In this document: one piece after another, positions 9,924 to 21,092 of the stretch
How the letters are laid out: each line of letters begins with the position of its first letter
Numbering within the stretch: the first letter of the stretch is position 1
NCBI GenBank assembly: GCA_008704415.1
Contig: VXIS01000008.1
Location: forward strand, 124,001-188,000
DNA: 64,000 nt
Direction: 5' to 3'
Source: Sphaerosporella brunnea
Lineage: Eukaryota; Ascomycota; Pezizomycetes; Pezizales; Pyronemataceae
Made by a program: the position numbers and the translations under genes
The notes under the pieces: model-generated
Database searches by the model: none
Told to the model about the DNA's origin: nothing
What the model saw: the letters and a program-made list of their open reading frames with translations, nothing else

Positions 9924-12427
9924 ATGTCAGAGACCAACCAGCCAGCGCTCAGCGCACGTATGGAAGAAGATGCAATCCGAGCATTCCACCGAGAGCTGAG
10001 TGGACGTTGGGGTAAGGAGCTGTTCTCACCGCTGTTGACCTTATTCTAATGGCTCCAGATACATTTCATGCTGCCGCTGGGGTGCGAACGCTTAGTGGAC
10101 AGGCAACTTCACCATATACTGCCTTTCTTTATGCCCGCAGGATAATATTCCGTGAGGAGATTGCTGGGACCGCTCGCAGTCAGCTCCCAGAATTGGATGC
10201 AGACCTCGGAACGGAGGCGGATACTGAACAACAGCCATCGCCTAAGCGACGCAAAAAGAAGGCGGGAACCAGCGCAGATAATAAAAGGCCGATGGAACTG
10301 GTTCGCTGCTGTCATTGCCAGAAGACGTGGGGTCCATATCGCTCCAGCTATACAACCACCACTGGTTTTAAGCGACACATCGAGATGAAACACCGCAAAA
10401 TTCCTTGCAACGAAGCCTCTGAAAAGAAGATGATCGAGGAACTCTGCAACCGACTCGCTGGAAATACTGGTGGAGGCTCTACAGCCCGTACCAGTACACC
10501 TTGGACAAACGCTACCCAAGCAGGCCTCGGTAGGCAAGCCGGAGAGAGGTTTTCCGCGAGCAAGTATCGGCAGCTACTAGCAGAATTTGTTGTAGAATCC
10601 AGTTCAGCTTTTCGAATCGTGGAATATCCATCGTTTCACCGGCTTATTTCCTATCTTAATGGAAATGCTCCTCTTATTGGTCGAGACTCGGTGCGCCGGG
10701 ATACAATCGAAATCAAAAACAAGTACCAGGAAAAGCTGCTTGAAGAGATCCAAACCCACGTGGGTTCGGAAGGACAAAATAAAGGATATGTAAGCCTTAC
10801 AATGGATGCTTGGACCTCTGGCAATCAGATTCCCTATCTGGGAGTTACCGGTCATTGGATAGACAATAACTGGGAGGTACGCAATGAGGCACTAGCGTTT
10901 AAACGCCTGCGTGGCTCACATACAGCTGAGAACATTGCCACTGTTATGCAAAATGTCATGAAGGAGTGGAAAATTTCTGCGAATATACGTGCTATAACAG
11001 TTGACAATGCCTCTGTGAACGATAAGTTCTTTAAGTGCTTGGAAAAGCTTCAACCGGAAATCAAACGGTCCAACACACAGGTTCGCTGTATGGCACACGT
11101 CATCAACCTTGCTGCACAAGCAATTCTTTGCAACCTCCATGCAGAAGCTCCAGAAGATGGCATTCCTGATGATGATCTCGATTTGCTGGCTAGTGCTACA
11201 GGTTCCCGTAGCCACAATGCTGCTCGCACACAAAGCTCCATAAGTCGTACACCTTCTGAGATTCTCACAATGATGCGGCAGGTGTTTGCAAAGATACGTT
11301 CATCAAACCTACTGTTGGAAGCCCTTGAAGCTCAATGCAACGTCAAGAAGATTGTTTTTCTCCGTCCCAATAAGGACATAAAGACACGATGGAACTCAAC
11401 GCATGCTCTGATCAGCCGTGCACTTACACTTAAGCCAGCTCTTAAGCAGTTGTGCAGTAACGAAAAACGATTACGTACTTTTCGTCTTGTTTCAGAGGAG
11501 TGGTTAGTCCTTGAACAGCTACGCGACCTTCTCAAGCCTTTTGTCACAGCCACAGAAAGTGTTAGCGGAAGCTCGTATGCGACAATATCGTTACAGCTGC
11601 CGTATTTTGCAGTTCTCATCGACAATGTGGAAAAGTTTAAGGACAATCAAATACAACGAATGCCGGACTCGCCACTCATCGCTGCTGCCAGTGCCGGCCT
11701 ATGGCACTTACGGAAATATATGGAAGATACCAATAACTTTAGCAGTCAAAAGATTGCAATCATGTTGGATCCACGTTTTAAGATTCAAGGATTTACAGCT
11801 ATGGGGTGGTCATCTGCATCAGTTGGGGTTACTCGTGCACGTTTGGAGTCTATCTTGGAGGACAACTATAGCCGTGGCTCAGTGGAAACAATCAACCCTC
11901 ATATCCGAAGCGTTCTGGTAGATAAAGATCTTGCTGCAATGTTTGGCAATATTGGACGGCGAGTCCAGGCTACAAACAACGCTTTAGGGACCATGGAGGT
12001 GTCAGAGACTACTCGTTATTTGTGCGAACCCCCGGTGGACTTAAAGACCGACCCGCTTCACTGGTGGAAGCTTAACGAGGACCGATTCCCGACCCTTGCA
12101 AGAATGGCACGAGATTACCTTGCAATCTGTGCCTCCAGCGTACCCTGTGAGCAACTCTTCTCAGTGGCTGGTGACATAATCACTAAAAAGCGAAACCGTC
12201 TTCTTGAGGAATCGAGTAGTGTTCTTCTACTGCTCAAGCATTGGTTGAAACAGACGGATGTCAAACCCTGGGAAAAATGGGGCTATGAGGAGGTGGAGAG
12301 CGAATCGCTACCGACTGGGGAAACCATACTCGCCGCTCACAGTGACCATGATGCAGCGGAGGGTGTTGAATCGGACGTTGAAGCTTCGCTGAACTCCTCT
12401 TCAGGTCTCTCAGACTTATCTGATTGA
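9924..12427 (+). CDS. hAT transposase with BED zinc finger (two exons)
   Basis: This is the enzyme expected to cut and reinsert the element and its relatives. The best model joins exon 1 (9924-10011) to exon 2 (10059-12427) across a 47-nt intron starting GTAAGG and ending CCAG, giving 818 residues. Starting at 10049 instead would drop the RAFHRELSGRW motif that is conserved in deleted copies. A BED finger lies at about residues 105-140 (CCHCQKTW, then FKRHIEMKH). Probable catalytic Asp residues sit in LTMDAWTSG (about 278) and ITVDNASVND (about 344), followed by the hAT motif RCMAHVINLA. The C-terminal dimerisation domain (about 694-760) has PLHWWKLNEDRFP and KRNRLLEESS. No stop or frameshift is seen. 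Confidence 0.93.
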
Positions 12428-12519
12428 TCTGTGAATGATCTGCGCAGTTTATACTCTCATAGATAATTTACATTGTACTGCAACAGCTCCCGGGTGCGTC
12501 AAAATGTGATTTTATATGG

Positions 12520-12640
12520 CGGGCTCGAGCTTTAGCTCGAGCTCATGCTTCGCCGGCTCGACTCGCGAGCTCGAGCATCAAAATTGTACGAGCGAGCGCG
12601 AGCCTACCCCTGAGCTCGACTCGACTCCGCTCGTGCGCAA
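12520..12640. promoter_or_regulatory. Subterminal CTCGAG repeat array, right end of hAT
   Basis: This mirrors the left-end cluster: alternating CTCGAGC and GAGCTCG motifs just inside the right inverted repeat, after the transposase stop at 12427. Confidence 0.55.
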
Positions 12641-12653
12641 CACTAGGCATAGG

Positions 12654-13598
12654 TTTAATGCTTTTGCGTGAAATGAGAGTGTGCTCCGGCGGAGGGGACG
12701 GGTGGTGACTCAATGATGGTTTGACTGTGCCATGTAGTTTAGGAATTCGAATGGATGATCAGCGGTAGGAATTGACCGTTGTAATCCGATTACATTCAAT
12801 TCGGTTGGGAACCGAGTGAGGAATAAAACAAATCTGGTTTGGTGGAAAAAGGGGAGAGAAAGAGGGTATATTGCGTTTGTAAAAGGAGGCATCCGCATTT
12901 TGTGACCCTAGAACGTGATCAGCCATGGTGTATATAAGGCTCGGGACTCAACCCGGGAACATACTCCTTCGTTTCAGTGAGTGAGTGGCACTGCTGGTAG
13001 GACGTCCATTGCCGATGGTCTGCTTCTACTGACCACCTCATCTACGACGAAAACAGAAAGCATCCTACAGCAGAGCGCGCTGATAAGGTATCCCACATGT
13101 CGACGAGCGCATCTTGCAGAGGCCCATTTGAGAATAAAGCAGTGGGGATCATGTGGACGAGAAGGAGACATCGTGGATCAGCGAACACATTTTGAAGCCC
13201 GAAATGGGTTGCCAAGCAATATTGAATGCCGGGCGCATGTTGTAGCTCTTACCGCGATGAAATCGCTGACCGGATGTCGAAAACACCTAAAACTACCTAA
13301 AAACACCGGGAATAACCCAGGCTCGGTGCGAACTGAGTTCCGCTGCAGTTTTAAACATTGACTTAGTGTTGCTTTCAGAAATCCAAACATGCAGCCTACG
13401 GTATGAGGAGTAATAAGTTTGAATTGTAATAGTCGACCGGCAGGCACGACATATGGCATATCGTGGCAGATTTGTCTCCGTTGGTTCGCCGACGGCGACG
13501 GCACGTTGATTGTGGTCCATGAAGAGACAACGCATTTGTACCAGATGCGCGGGGAGTACAGTTTATTTCCTGGAGTCATGTGGTCATGTAATTCCCTG
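12654..13598. other. No recognisable gene; contains a dispersed repeat
   Basis: No gene is supported. 13024-13370 is similar to 45688-45895: shared GGTATCCCACATG, GTGACCGGA-type and CTGCAGTTTTAAACAT blocks, with about 125 bp extra in this copy. On the minus strand both copies keep a short matching peptide (SMFKTAAE here, LMFKTAVE there), so the repeat may derive from a coding sequence. Confidence 0.45.
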
Positions 13599-14364
13599 TA
13601 GTGTTCACACCAGCGGAGCCGGCTCGAGCTTTTGGCTCGAGCGTCGTTATTGAGCCGGTTCGAAACGTAATCTTTTGAGCTTGAGCTGGCTCGAACGAAA
13701 GCAGTTCCGGCTCGTGCTGCGCTTGAGCTTTGTCAGAGAATTTTGGGATTGCGCGCTCGGATATCACTGCTGGGTACACGAACACATCCCATTGCACAGT
13801 CTCAACCATCCCTCCGATCCCGTCTTAACTCTACCTCCCTCCGTCCCCCATCTCTTCTGGGTTAAAGCGACGCTCCACATCATATCCAGCGTATCAGTCA
13901 ACTTGATCATGGCAGCAGTCGCCAGCTCAAGGGTCACGGGCGGTGCAGTTCCGGCGGCGACTGCGCTGGACGCAGAGAAGCAGCACAGCCAGCGGCAGCT
14001 ACTGCTCAGGAAGAGGACGATGCCATGCGCACATTTTACAAGAGGATTGCTGGACATTGGGGCAAGCATCTTGAAGCTAGAAGTCAAGTTTATTTTAACA
14101 CCTGAAGTGGCAACTAGCGAACAGGATGACGAGGAGGGTGCGGATTCGGCTGTGGAAGCTATTTTGGATTCAGATCTATCGGACAGCGGAAGATAGAAAA
14201 TATCTGCCATAATTGACCACCTCTACGTGATTTTATGCGGCGAGCTCGAGCCGGGCTCTAGCGTTTTGCCTTCGGCTCAAGCTCGCGAGACGAGTCCGCC
14301 CGAGATGCGAGCTGGCTCAATCCACCTGTCGGGCTTGTGTCGAGTTGACACGTGTGCAACACTA
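13599..14364 (+). mobile_element. Internally deleted hAT element
   Basis: It begins TAGTGTTCACACCAGCGGAG and ends GTGCAACACTA, an imperfect version of the complete element's ends. Flanking 8-mers are ATTCCCTG (13591-13598) and ATTCTGTG (14365-14372), six of eight identical, so the insertion is older. It keeps a transposase N-terminal segment (AMRTFYKRIAGHWGK, about 14022-14066) and an acidic C-terminus ending DSDLSDSGR at 14196. The 766 bp contain no catalytic core. Confidence 0.75.
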
Positions 14365-15420
14365 ATTCTGTGTGTTCGTATCATTGTCAACCCAGCCGTT
14401 CACGCAGTGTTATTTTCATCAGGTTTTGATTTTTGTCCCTGGCTAAGCCGCGGCGTCGGTTCGGTGTCCGTCCTTTAAGGTGCATAGTTAAGTTTTAATT
14501 CCGCGCCTCCTGCATAGTGGCGTGTAGTTCTTCAGACATGAACCTCATTGATTGCGGCCAGATATTGCCACTCCCTGTACCTACAGTTATGTCATGCAGA
14601 GACATACTTGTGTTGGCTTCTGGTGTCCGACAGTTGTGAGAAGCGCTGGTTGGACCGTCGCACAATCAAGTGTTGCAGTAAATGGAAGACATTCCAGCCC
14701 TGGACGGGTGTATGGCGGTAACAGGCCGTCCCCTTTGCGGCTGGCTGCGGCTCTGTCAGACATATCATTCCCTTGACCGCATGATAACGCGCCCAAGCAC
14801 ATAGCGACAAGATGTTTTTCACTTGCCGGGGCAGGCGAGAGAATCAGGGCTCCTCATCATCAAATTGCCCTCTTCCTCTAGCAAACGCCAATCTTTCTCG
14901 CAGCAGATGAGGCTACTGCTGGATGGTCGTTGTTACAGCCAACGGCAGTCACAGAGCAGGCCTTGTAGCTACCCATTCAAGCTGGGTTAGGCATTTTTGC
15001 GTGTGGTTTCATACATCGTTCAAACGGCCGTAGAAGACATTTGCAAGGGACTATGTGACGAGGGATTTTGAAATGGTATACCTGCTCTCGGTCAAACGTG
15101 CGTCCGTACTCTCCTCCTCTTGCGCATACTACGGCGACCGCAGCAAAATAGTCAATAACAATTCATAATCGCCCACCGTTCAACTGGGAGCTGTTTCAAC
15201 TCTGTAAGAGCCTACGTGTCACACGTGGAGGACTCACTGCACGAGACAAAGATCGCCGCTCGTCTGATATCGGCTCCTGACTCGGAGTGACAGGCATTTC
15301 TGTAGCTTGGTCGCGGTTTATACCATTGCAGCAGTCGATGGAAGCGACAACAAAACCGCCCTTCCAACGTTTGCTGCTTAATCTGTTGCTGACCCTCTGC
15401 GGTCGCGGAGGCAAATTGTA
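14365..15420. other. Stretch with no recognisable gene
   Basis: Only short frames without recognisable motifs are present. Confidence 0.55.
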
Positions 15421-16509
15421 GTTGCTTCGGTGGCTGCATCGGTGGTTACGGCATTCGGTGTGTGCAACGGTGCTCGCAACCCCTAGATTTGTTTCATCTG
15501 AAATCGCAACCGGAGTCCATCGCAGGTTTTCCCGTGCCACCATTCCTGTTGACTTTCCGGCCAACGAATCTGACAAGTACGGTGAGGGAGCCAGGATCGT
15601 TAACGAGATGATTTCTCGCCGCTGATTGAAATCCAGCAGAGGCTGTCGCTATCTGCACATGATCACCTTGGACGAAGACTGTCGCCGGCGAATGAGAGTG
15701 TGCTACAGCGAAAGGGATGGTTATCTAACAATTGCGGTCTGACTGCGCTCTGTGGGACCGTCGCACGTTAGGCTTGCTCAGGACACGAGGGCTCCGTCGT
15801 CGAAGTGGGATACTAGGCATCAAGCACAGGCAGGGCCATATCTTCTAGAAGTCGGATTGGTGTTTGGCTGCAGGGCGCATGCATTGAGCTTCGCCAAGTA
15901 AAGGTTACGAAAGTGTGTGAAACCGTGTTGCGCATGAGCTCCGTTTTTGTGGTACGGGGTTGATTCTAAATATTCACGCTTTCCGGCTGGAGATGGAGGG
16001 GAGTTGCGGAATGCGTCTCAACTTTTGTGCGTGTGCATATACGTTTGAAGCCGCCCGTTGGCGCACAGTGAGTTCTCCCTCGGCGCTGATTTGTCCTGCT
16101 TAATGTGCAGCCGTGTTGTGTACGAGTAGGTATACTACACGGCTGTGAGTGCACGCCTCAGTCAGCATGCCGGCCGTTGTCGTCGGGGTTTATCGGCGCC
16201 AGGTTCTCCGGGCTTTCAAAGTTATGGTCACGTTCAGCTATTGCCGACACTGGGGGATTAGCTACCGCCATGTCGACCGATGTGGATCGCCCGTCGCGCA
16301 GTCATCGTCAATCGGGGCTCCCGGCGAGTTCCCATCTGATGCGGTCGCCATTTTGCAGGAGATCTCACTATCAAATGAGAGTCTGAAGCTTTTCACCTTG
16401 AATTGGGATCCTCGGAGTCGAAAACCGCTTCCCCATCGCAGCGAGCCGATGCGACATTTACAAAACTTCCACGGTTGGTTTCGCACAGAACGGTTGGTGG
16501 CTCCACAAA
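15421..16509. repeat. Upstream duplicated block of the F-box/ankyrin locus
   Basis: 15421-15560 matches 52420-52570: CTTCGGTGGCTGC, GTGTGCAACGGTGCTCGC and GACTTTCCGGC blocks occur in the same order. Both copies lie upstream of an F-box/ankyrin gene, about 1.3 and 0.6 kb from the start codon. The remainder to 16509 shows no gene. Confidence 0.6.
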
Positions 16510-16756
16510 AACCAGCCTACTCAAAATTGCAAATTTACAGTGTTGACGCGTGGAGCTAAAGAAAAAAAAAGCGGCAAGCAAGGCAGGACGATTGATTTGC
16601 TATGATCATCCTTTTCGTGGTGTTTCGTCGGGTTGGTCGGTTGCACTTGGATGTTTTTTTCTGCCGCATCATCACGTGCCGGCATGGATGACTAAGCCAG
16701 CAGGGTATGTTGACGATCGCGTCGCGACCAAACCACCAAACCACCAAACCACCATC
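16510..16756 (+). promoter_or_regulatory. Duplicated promoter region of F-box/ankyrin gene
   Basis: About 250 bp directly upstream of the start codon match 31564-31819 almost base for base (AAACCAGCCTACT, GGACGATTGATTTGCTATGA, CGCGTCGCGACCAAACCACC). The genes downstream are more diverged in places than this block. No clear TATA box is visible. The conserved CAAACCACCAAACCACC leader is immediately 5' of the ATG. Confidence 0.7.
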
Positions 16757-17824
16757 ATGTCGTCAACCCCCCCATTCCCCGCGTTGCCGGCCGAAACGCT
16801 CTTCGACATTGGCGACCTCCTTTCGGCGCGCGACCTCAGCGCTCTGTCCCGCACGTGCCGGTCCTTGCATATCTTTCTCACACTGCCGCTTTTCCGACGC
16901 GTGCGAGAGTCCCTGAGCACCCATCTATTCCGCGTTATGCAGAGCAACAACAACGTCCGCCTGCTTACCTACCTCCTTGATGAGGGCCTTCCGGTCGATT
17001 GCACAATGGCCACATTCCAATGCCTATGGCCCAATCGGCCCGTGGCCACAATTTTACACTTCGCGGCGGCTAGCGGCAGCGACGCGCTGGTCCGACTGCT
17101 GATTGATCGCGGTGCCAACATCTCGGCCGCCATCACACGCAACCACGAGGCGCAGGTCCAGAGAGCGTTTGTGAACGACTTGGAAGCTCTCCTCAACATG
17201 GAAGGCTCGACGCCGCTGCACTGTGCGGCGACCCACGGGCGTGATGTGGTGGCCATGCTGCTCATTGAAAATGGCGCCGTGGTCGATGCCACGGCGGTGG
17301 ACGGGTCGACACCGCTGCATTGCGCGGCGCGCGCACGCCATGCGGTCGTTTGTAAGCTGCTCATTTCGAAGGGCGCCGACGTCTCGGCGGTCACAACGAT
17401 GAGAAGGACCGTGTTGGTCGCTGCTGCAGTCGGGGGAGATGCGGAGGTAGCGCGGGTGCTGATCGCAAACGGTGCCGATGTCTCGGCCGCTGATGTGTTC
17501 GGGGGCGACGCCCTGTCGTATGCTGCGATGGACGGGCATGCGGGGGTGATCCGGCTACTGCTCGCGAACGGCGCGAACGTCGACTCCGCTAACGCTGATG
17601 GACAGACTCCCCTTCACTGGGCCGCGACCTACGGGTGTTTGTCGGTTGCACGGTTGCTCATCGAGAAAAGTGCCAACATTGTGGCCACCGACAAGTACGG
17701 CGACCTCCCTCTCAGCTGCGCGATTCGTAACCAGCATCACGCGATCGTCAGGCTACTCCGCCGGAAGTCAACCGCGCCCACCAGAAGGAGCGCACGGCTC
17801 AATGGGGGGGCGGTGCAGGAGTGA
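16757..17824 (+). CDS. F-box/ankyrin repeat protein
   Basis: Predicted SCF ubiquitin-ligase adaptor: the F-box would bind Skp1 and the ankyrin repeats would bind a target; the substrate is unknown. The 355-residue protein has an F-box-like start (residues 8-50: FPALPAETLFDIGD, then DLSALSRTCRS). About seven ankyrin repeats follow from residue 97, with TPLHCAA and LLIENGA cores, and a basic tail (RRKSTAPTRRSARLNGG) resembles a nuclear signal. I chose the ATG at 16757 because both paralogues start MxSTPPFPALP there; an upstream in-frame ATG at 16550 adds unconserved sequence. No introns or stops. Its paralogues are at 31820 and 53087. Confidence 0.85.
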   Translation: MSSTPPFPALPAETLFDIGDLLSARDLSALSRTCRSLHIFLTLPLFRRVRESLSTHLFRVMQSNNNVRLLTYLLDEGLPVDCTMATFQCLWPNRPVATILHFAAASGSDALVRLLIDRGANISAAITRNHEAQVQRAFVNDLEALLNMEGSTPLHCAATHGRDVVAMLLIENGAVVDATAVDGSTPLHCAARARHAVVCKLLISKGADVSAVTTMRRTVLVAAAVGGDAEVARVLIANGADVSAADVFGGDALSYAAMDGHAGVIRLLLANGANVDSANADGQTPLHWAATYGCLSVARLLIEKSANIVATDKYGDLPLSCAIRNQHHAIVRLLRRKSTAPTRRSARLNGGAVQE

Positions 17825-18717
17825 TTCTGGCAGTCGCGTTGGCTCGCTGCTGCTTCACTTTGTTGCGGGGCGGCGGGGGGCATTTGGAACTGCCTGTGCG
17901 CCGGGCAAGGGAGCTGGGGATCAGTGCAAAAACTAGGATATACAGGTCGGACAATGTATGGATGATTGCCAAACTCTGTCTCTAGAAAATTGTAGAAATA
18001 TTCCCAGCGATCGCAGTGTTTCTCTCCATCCGGCGGGCAGCACCACGGAGCACTCGATCCCCCGCCATGTGCTAAACACCGTCCACATCAGATGATTACC
18101 GGCAGCTCCACATGCATCCCAAACTGCCGGTTGTCATCACCCACCGTTCTCCACGTTCGTGACTCAGGGTTACTAACCCGAAGACGTGCATGTTGGTTAG
18201 GCCAACTGGTCGCCACACGGCTGTTGACCCGTGTATACATACTGTGTAACTCTCGACAATGTTGATGGTGACGCCTTTTGTATTGTGCTACGACGGCGGT
18301 AGAAGAAGCTGGTGGTGCTCCTGATCGCGCTGAGTAGCAGCAATGAATAGGTCTGTCAGCACGGCGGGATCACCAAGATGTACCGAGGCGAATTGAAATG
18401 GTTCACCAAGCGCCAGGATTCCCGTCGCACGTGCCGGCACTAGGCCGCGGGATGCTGAGATGAAGAACCTCTGCCTTCATGGATAGCTAATAGGTATCTG
18501 CATGTACGCACACTACTAACATCTTTACCTGCTTTGCTGCTGACGATGGCGATGACGATGATACGCCGGCTGAGCATGATGAATCATGACCCGGTTGAAA
18601 CCTCACTCTCTCGCCTCCAGCCAGCAAAGGCATGTGCATAAGAAACACCGGCAACAGAACATCCAGACGGCCAACGAACTTGCGCAATGAACTGAACTTC
18701 ATTCAAGCAACGCCAAC
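17825..18717. other. Duplicated downstream flank, then no gene
   Basis: 17825-18170 resembles 54083-54440, sharing GATTCTGGC/GATTCTAAC after the stop, ATATTCCCAG, and CCACGTTCGTGAC. The duplication therefore included the 3' flank. Nothing recognisable lies in the rest. Confidence 0.55.
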
Positions 18718-18912
18718 TAGTGTTCTCAATAGCGGGCCCAAAAAGCCCCCGCTGATTGACTATAGGGTGCGTCTTTGCATGCAAAAGTCGCGAATTGGTA
18801 CAGAGTGATAACCAGTGATGCGGCAATGATGTCCAGATCATGCTGCCCACAGCCAACCAGCCTGCCTGGCTGCGAGTTAACAGCCCGGCCTGGCTGGCTA
18901 TTGAGAACACTG
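18718..18912. mobile_element. Small hAT-type MITE, AGTGTTCTCAATAGC family
   Basis: A 195-bp element has ends TAGTGTTCTCAATAGC and GCTATTGAGAACACTG. It has a perfect 8-bp target duplication, ACGCCAAC (18710-18717 and 18913-18920). It is non-coding. A related element lies at 26756-27025. Confidence 0.88.
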
Positions 18913-18920
18913 ACGCCAAC

Positions 18921-20250
18921 ATCCTGGAGACCATTCCAGACCGAGTGTCGTTCACCCTTCTTTAACCTCACCTTTATCGCGTGGGGGTTCCGGGCTGGCC
19001 CATATGCGCGGACTGCAGACTATGTGTATGGAACTCACAATCAGGCTGGCTGTCAGCATATATGTTTTTAATCATCAGCATGCACCAGCGGAAAGAATGA
19101 TTCACAATGGTGCATCCAGTGGCCAGCAACAAGACACTCGACGTCAGCTTGGTGGCGGCGCATTTGGCAGACCTCTGGGCTGCCATTTGGTGTACAGTAG
19201 GTCCTCTCATGGGCACGTACACTTGTAAATTGCCGCCTGGGGAGGTACGCAACACTTTTCTCCATCGAAATGATTTGTCGTGAATGAATTACCGTTGACA
19301 GAATCGCCATGACAGTCCCGGCGCGCACGTGGAGCAGCACTCCAGGAGCTCTCCATGGATGCTCCTTCACTGCACGGCGATTTCCTCAGTTGACATTGTT
19401 TTTCAGTAGGGACGCCGTACATTCTGTGGAGTAATCATAATGATCGTACAGTAGACAAGCTGGAATATTATCTTCAACACGGCATTGCCAATTTGAGCAC
19501 AAATTCAGAATCGCGGTCAGGTGTCCGGAAAGGAAGTGGGAATCATCGGCTGGCATGAACGCCTGGCTTGGGAAAAGCGAAGGAAAGCTGCACGTTGCCG
19601 GATCCCATTCACACGATTGTGATCAGCACCTCTGTCGGGTGGTAGTGCTCAGTGCGAACAATTTAGCGGCAAGGTGCCGAGAAACAAAAAATATCCGAAT
19701 GGTGCGCTCTAGGTGCCTTCGAGTAATGGCAGCAAAGCCGTGGTGTAGTGCAACAGGGGTGGCCGCAAGTGTTTGCTTCCGTTTATTGCTGTCTTCCAGG
19801 GTGTCAATGTTTAGGATGAATGGATTGCAGGCAATGCTCTTATGTTGGGGTGTTTGCGGTGCACAATCTTGTGCAGGTTGTTTCGGCTCGTCTGAATTCA
19901 ACGGTTACTTCCATGACCGTGCTATTTTCACTGCATAGTGATGCTGGATTACAACTATACCTTGAAAACACCCTCCACCGCCGCAGGGATATCACCACAG
20001 CGCACGAATGAAATATTCAACCACCCTTAGCGATGGATGATGCGGCTTGATGTATACGTGAGATAGCGACCGTGCCACATGGCATCGCTGTTTAACAAAA
20101 ACGGAACTTCCATTCTGGGAAGTGTGTCCGCCAACTCAGATGGCTAGCGGACTGCCCCCCACAGTGGATGTGCGGAAATTCTTTAAGGTTAGGGTCCGCG
20201 TCACCAGCTGCTACAACGCCGACAACGTCGAGCGATTCCGTGCATATATC
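18921..20250. other. Stretch with no recognisable gene
   Basis: Only short frames lacking family motifs are present. Confidence 0.55.
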
Positions 20251-20258
20251 CTTGACTG

Positions 20259-21084
20259 CAGGGTTGTCAATAGTCCGGCCACCCGCCAGGTCAAACCGGG
20301 CCCCACGGAGTGGGTCAGGTCGGGCCGGTGATCAGGCAAGCCCGACAGGTTCGCGCCGGCATAACAAAAACCAGGATACCTGATAGGCGCCGGCCGGTGT
20401 CCGGTATCCTGAATTAAGGTCGGGTCGGTCATTGTGCCGAACGCGGGGCCACTAAAAGCGCTAATCATTCGGTTTTGGCCGCAGCTAAAGCGTCGACCGC
20501 AATCGAAAGACTGGTCGATCCACCCCAAAATAGCAACTCGGACGAGAGTCGGAATAAAGCTGAGCGGAACTGCTGACGGTTTGCTCACAAATCACGCCCT
20601 TGAACCCAAAGACTGTCGCTCGCAGGAGAGCCGGAATGAAGCGGACCGGAACTGCGGACGTTTGGCTAACAAACCACGCCCTTAAACCCAAACACAGCAG
20701 CTCGGACGAGAGTCGGGATACCGCGGAGCGGAAATGCTGATCTGGTATATGGCGCGGGTTTTCAAATTCATCAGGTTGAGCGTATGCTGAGTGACTTGGA
20801 ACAGCGGCGGCGGAGATGGAGGGGTAGCTGGAAGTCCTTCAGGTTGTTGAATCTGTATCTCGCGTTCATGTTTCTTCCCTTGATGTATGTGTAAGCACAA
20901 AACTACAGATGGCTGGCGGGCCCGCCGGGCGCCGGGTACTTCTGGGCCTGGCAGGTGCCCGTATGCGCCTGGGTCTCGATCCAAAAAGCCTGGTCCAAAC
21001 GGGCCGTGATTTCAAAAGCCCGTTTGAACCAGGCCGGTTCAGGCCGCGCTCAAAGCCGGACTGGCCGGACTTTTGACAGCCCTG
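20259..21084. mobile_element. Non-autonomous hAT-type element, CAGGGCTGTC family
   Basis: Left end CAGGGTTGTCAATAGTCC and right end GGACTTTTGACAGCCCTG form inverted repeats. The 8-bp target duplication CTTGACTG is perfect (20251-20258 and 21085-21092). At 826 bp it is the longest of the family here. The interior repeats related 65-70 bp segments near 20470-20740 (CAGCTAAAGCG/AACTCGGACGAGAGTCGG motifs). No transposase is present. Confidence 0.9.
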
Positions 21085-21092
21085 CTTGACTG

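Larger units (their letters stand above)
9598..12645 (+). mobile_element. Complete autonomous hAT transposon
   Basis: The 3048-bp element starts TAGTGTTGCGCACGAGCGGA and ends with its exact inverse complement. Both flanks carry the same 8-bp target duplication, GGCATAGG (9590-9597 and 12646-12653). Each end has 120-150 bp packed with GGCTCGAGC/CTCGAG motifs, likely transposase-binding subterminal repeats. The single gene inside is open from end to end. Perfect ends and duplication indicate a recent insertion, and this is the only copy in the window able to supply transposase. Confidence 0.95.

Noticed and set aside
17054..17539. Long open frames antisense to the F-box/ankyrin genes (also 32021-32652 and 53093-53797)
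   Set aside because: They mirror the GC-rich ankyrin codons of the real genes and have no independent motifs.
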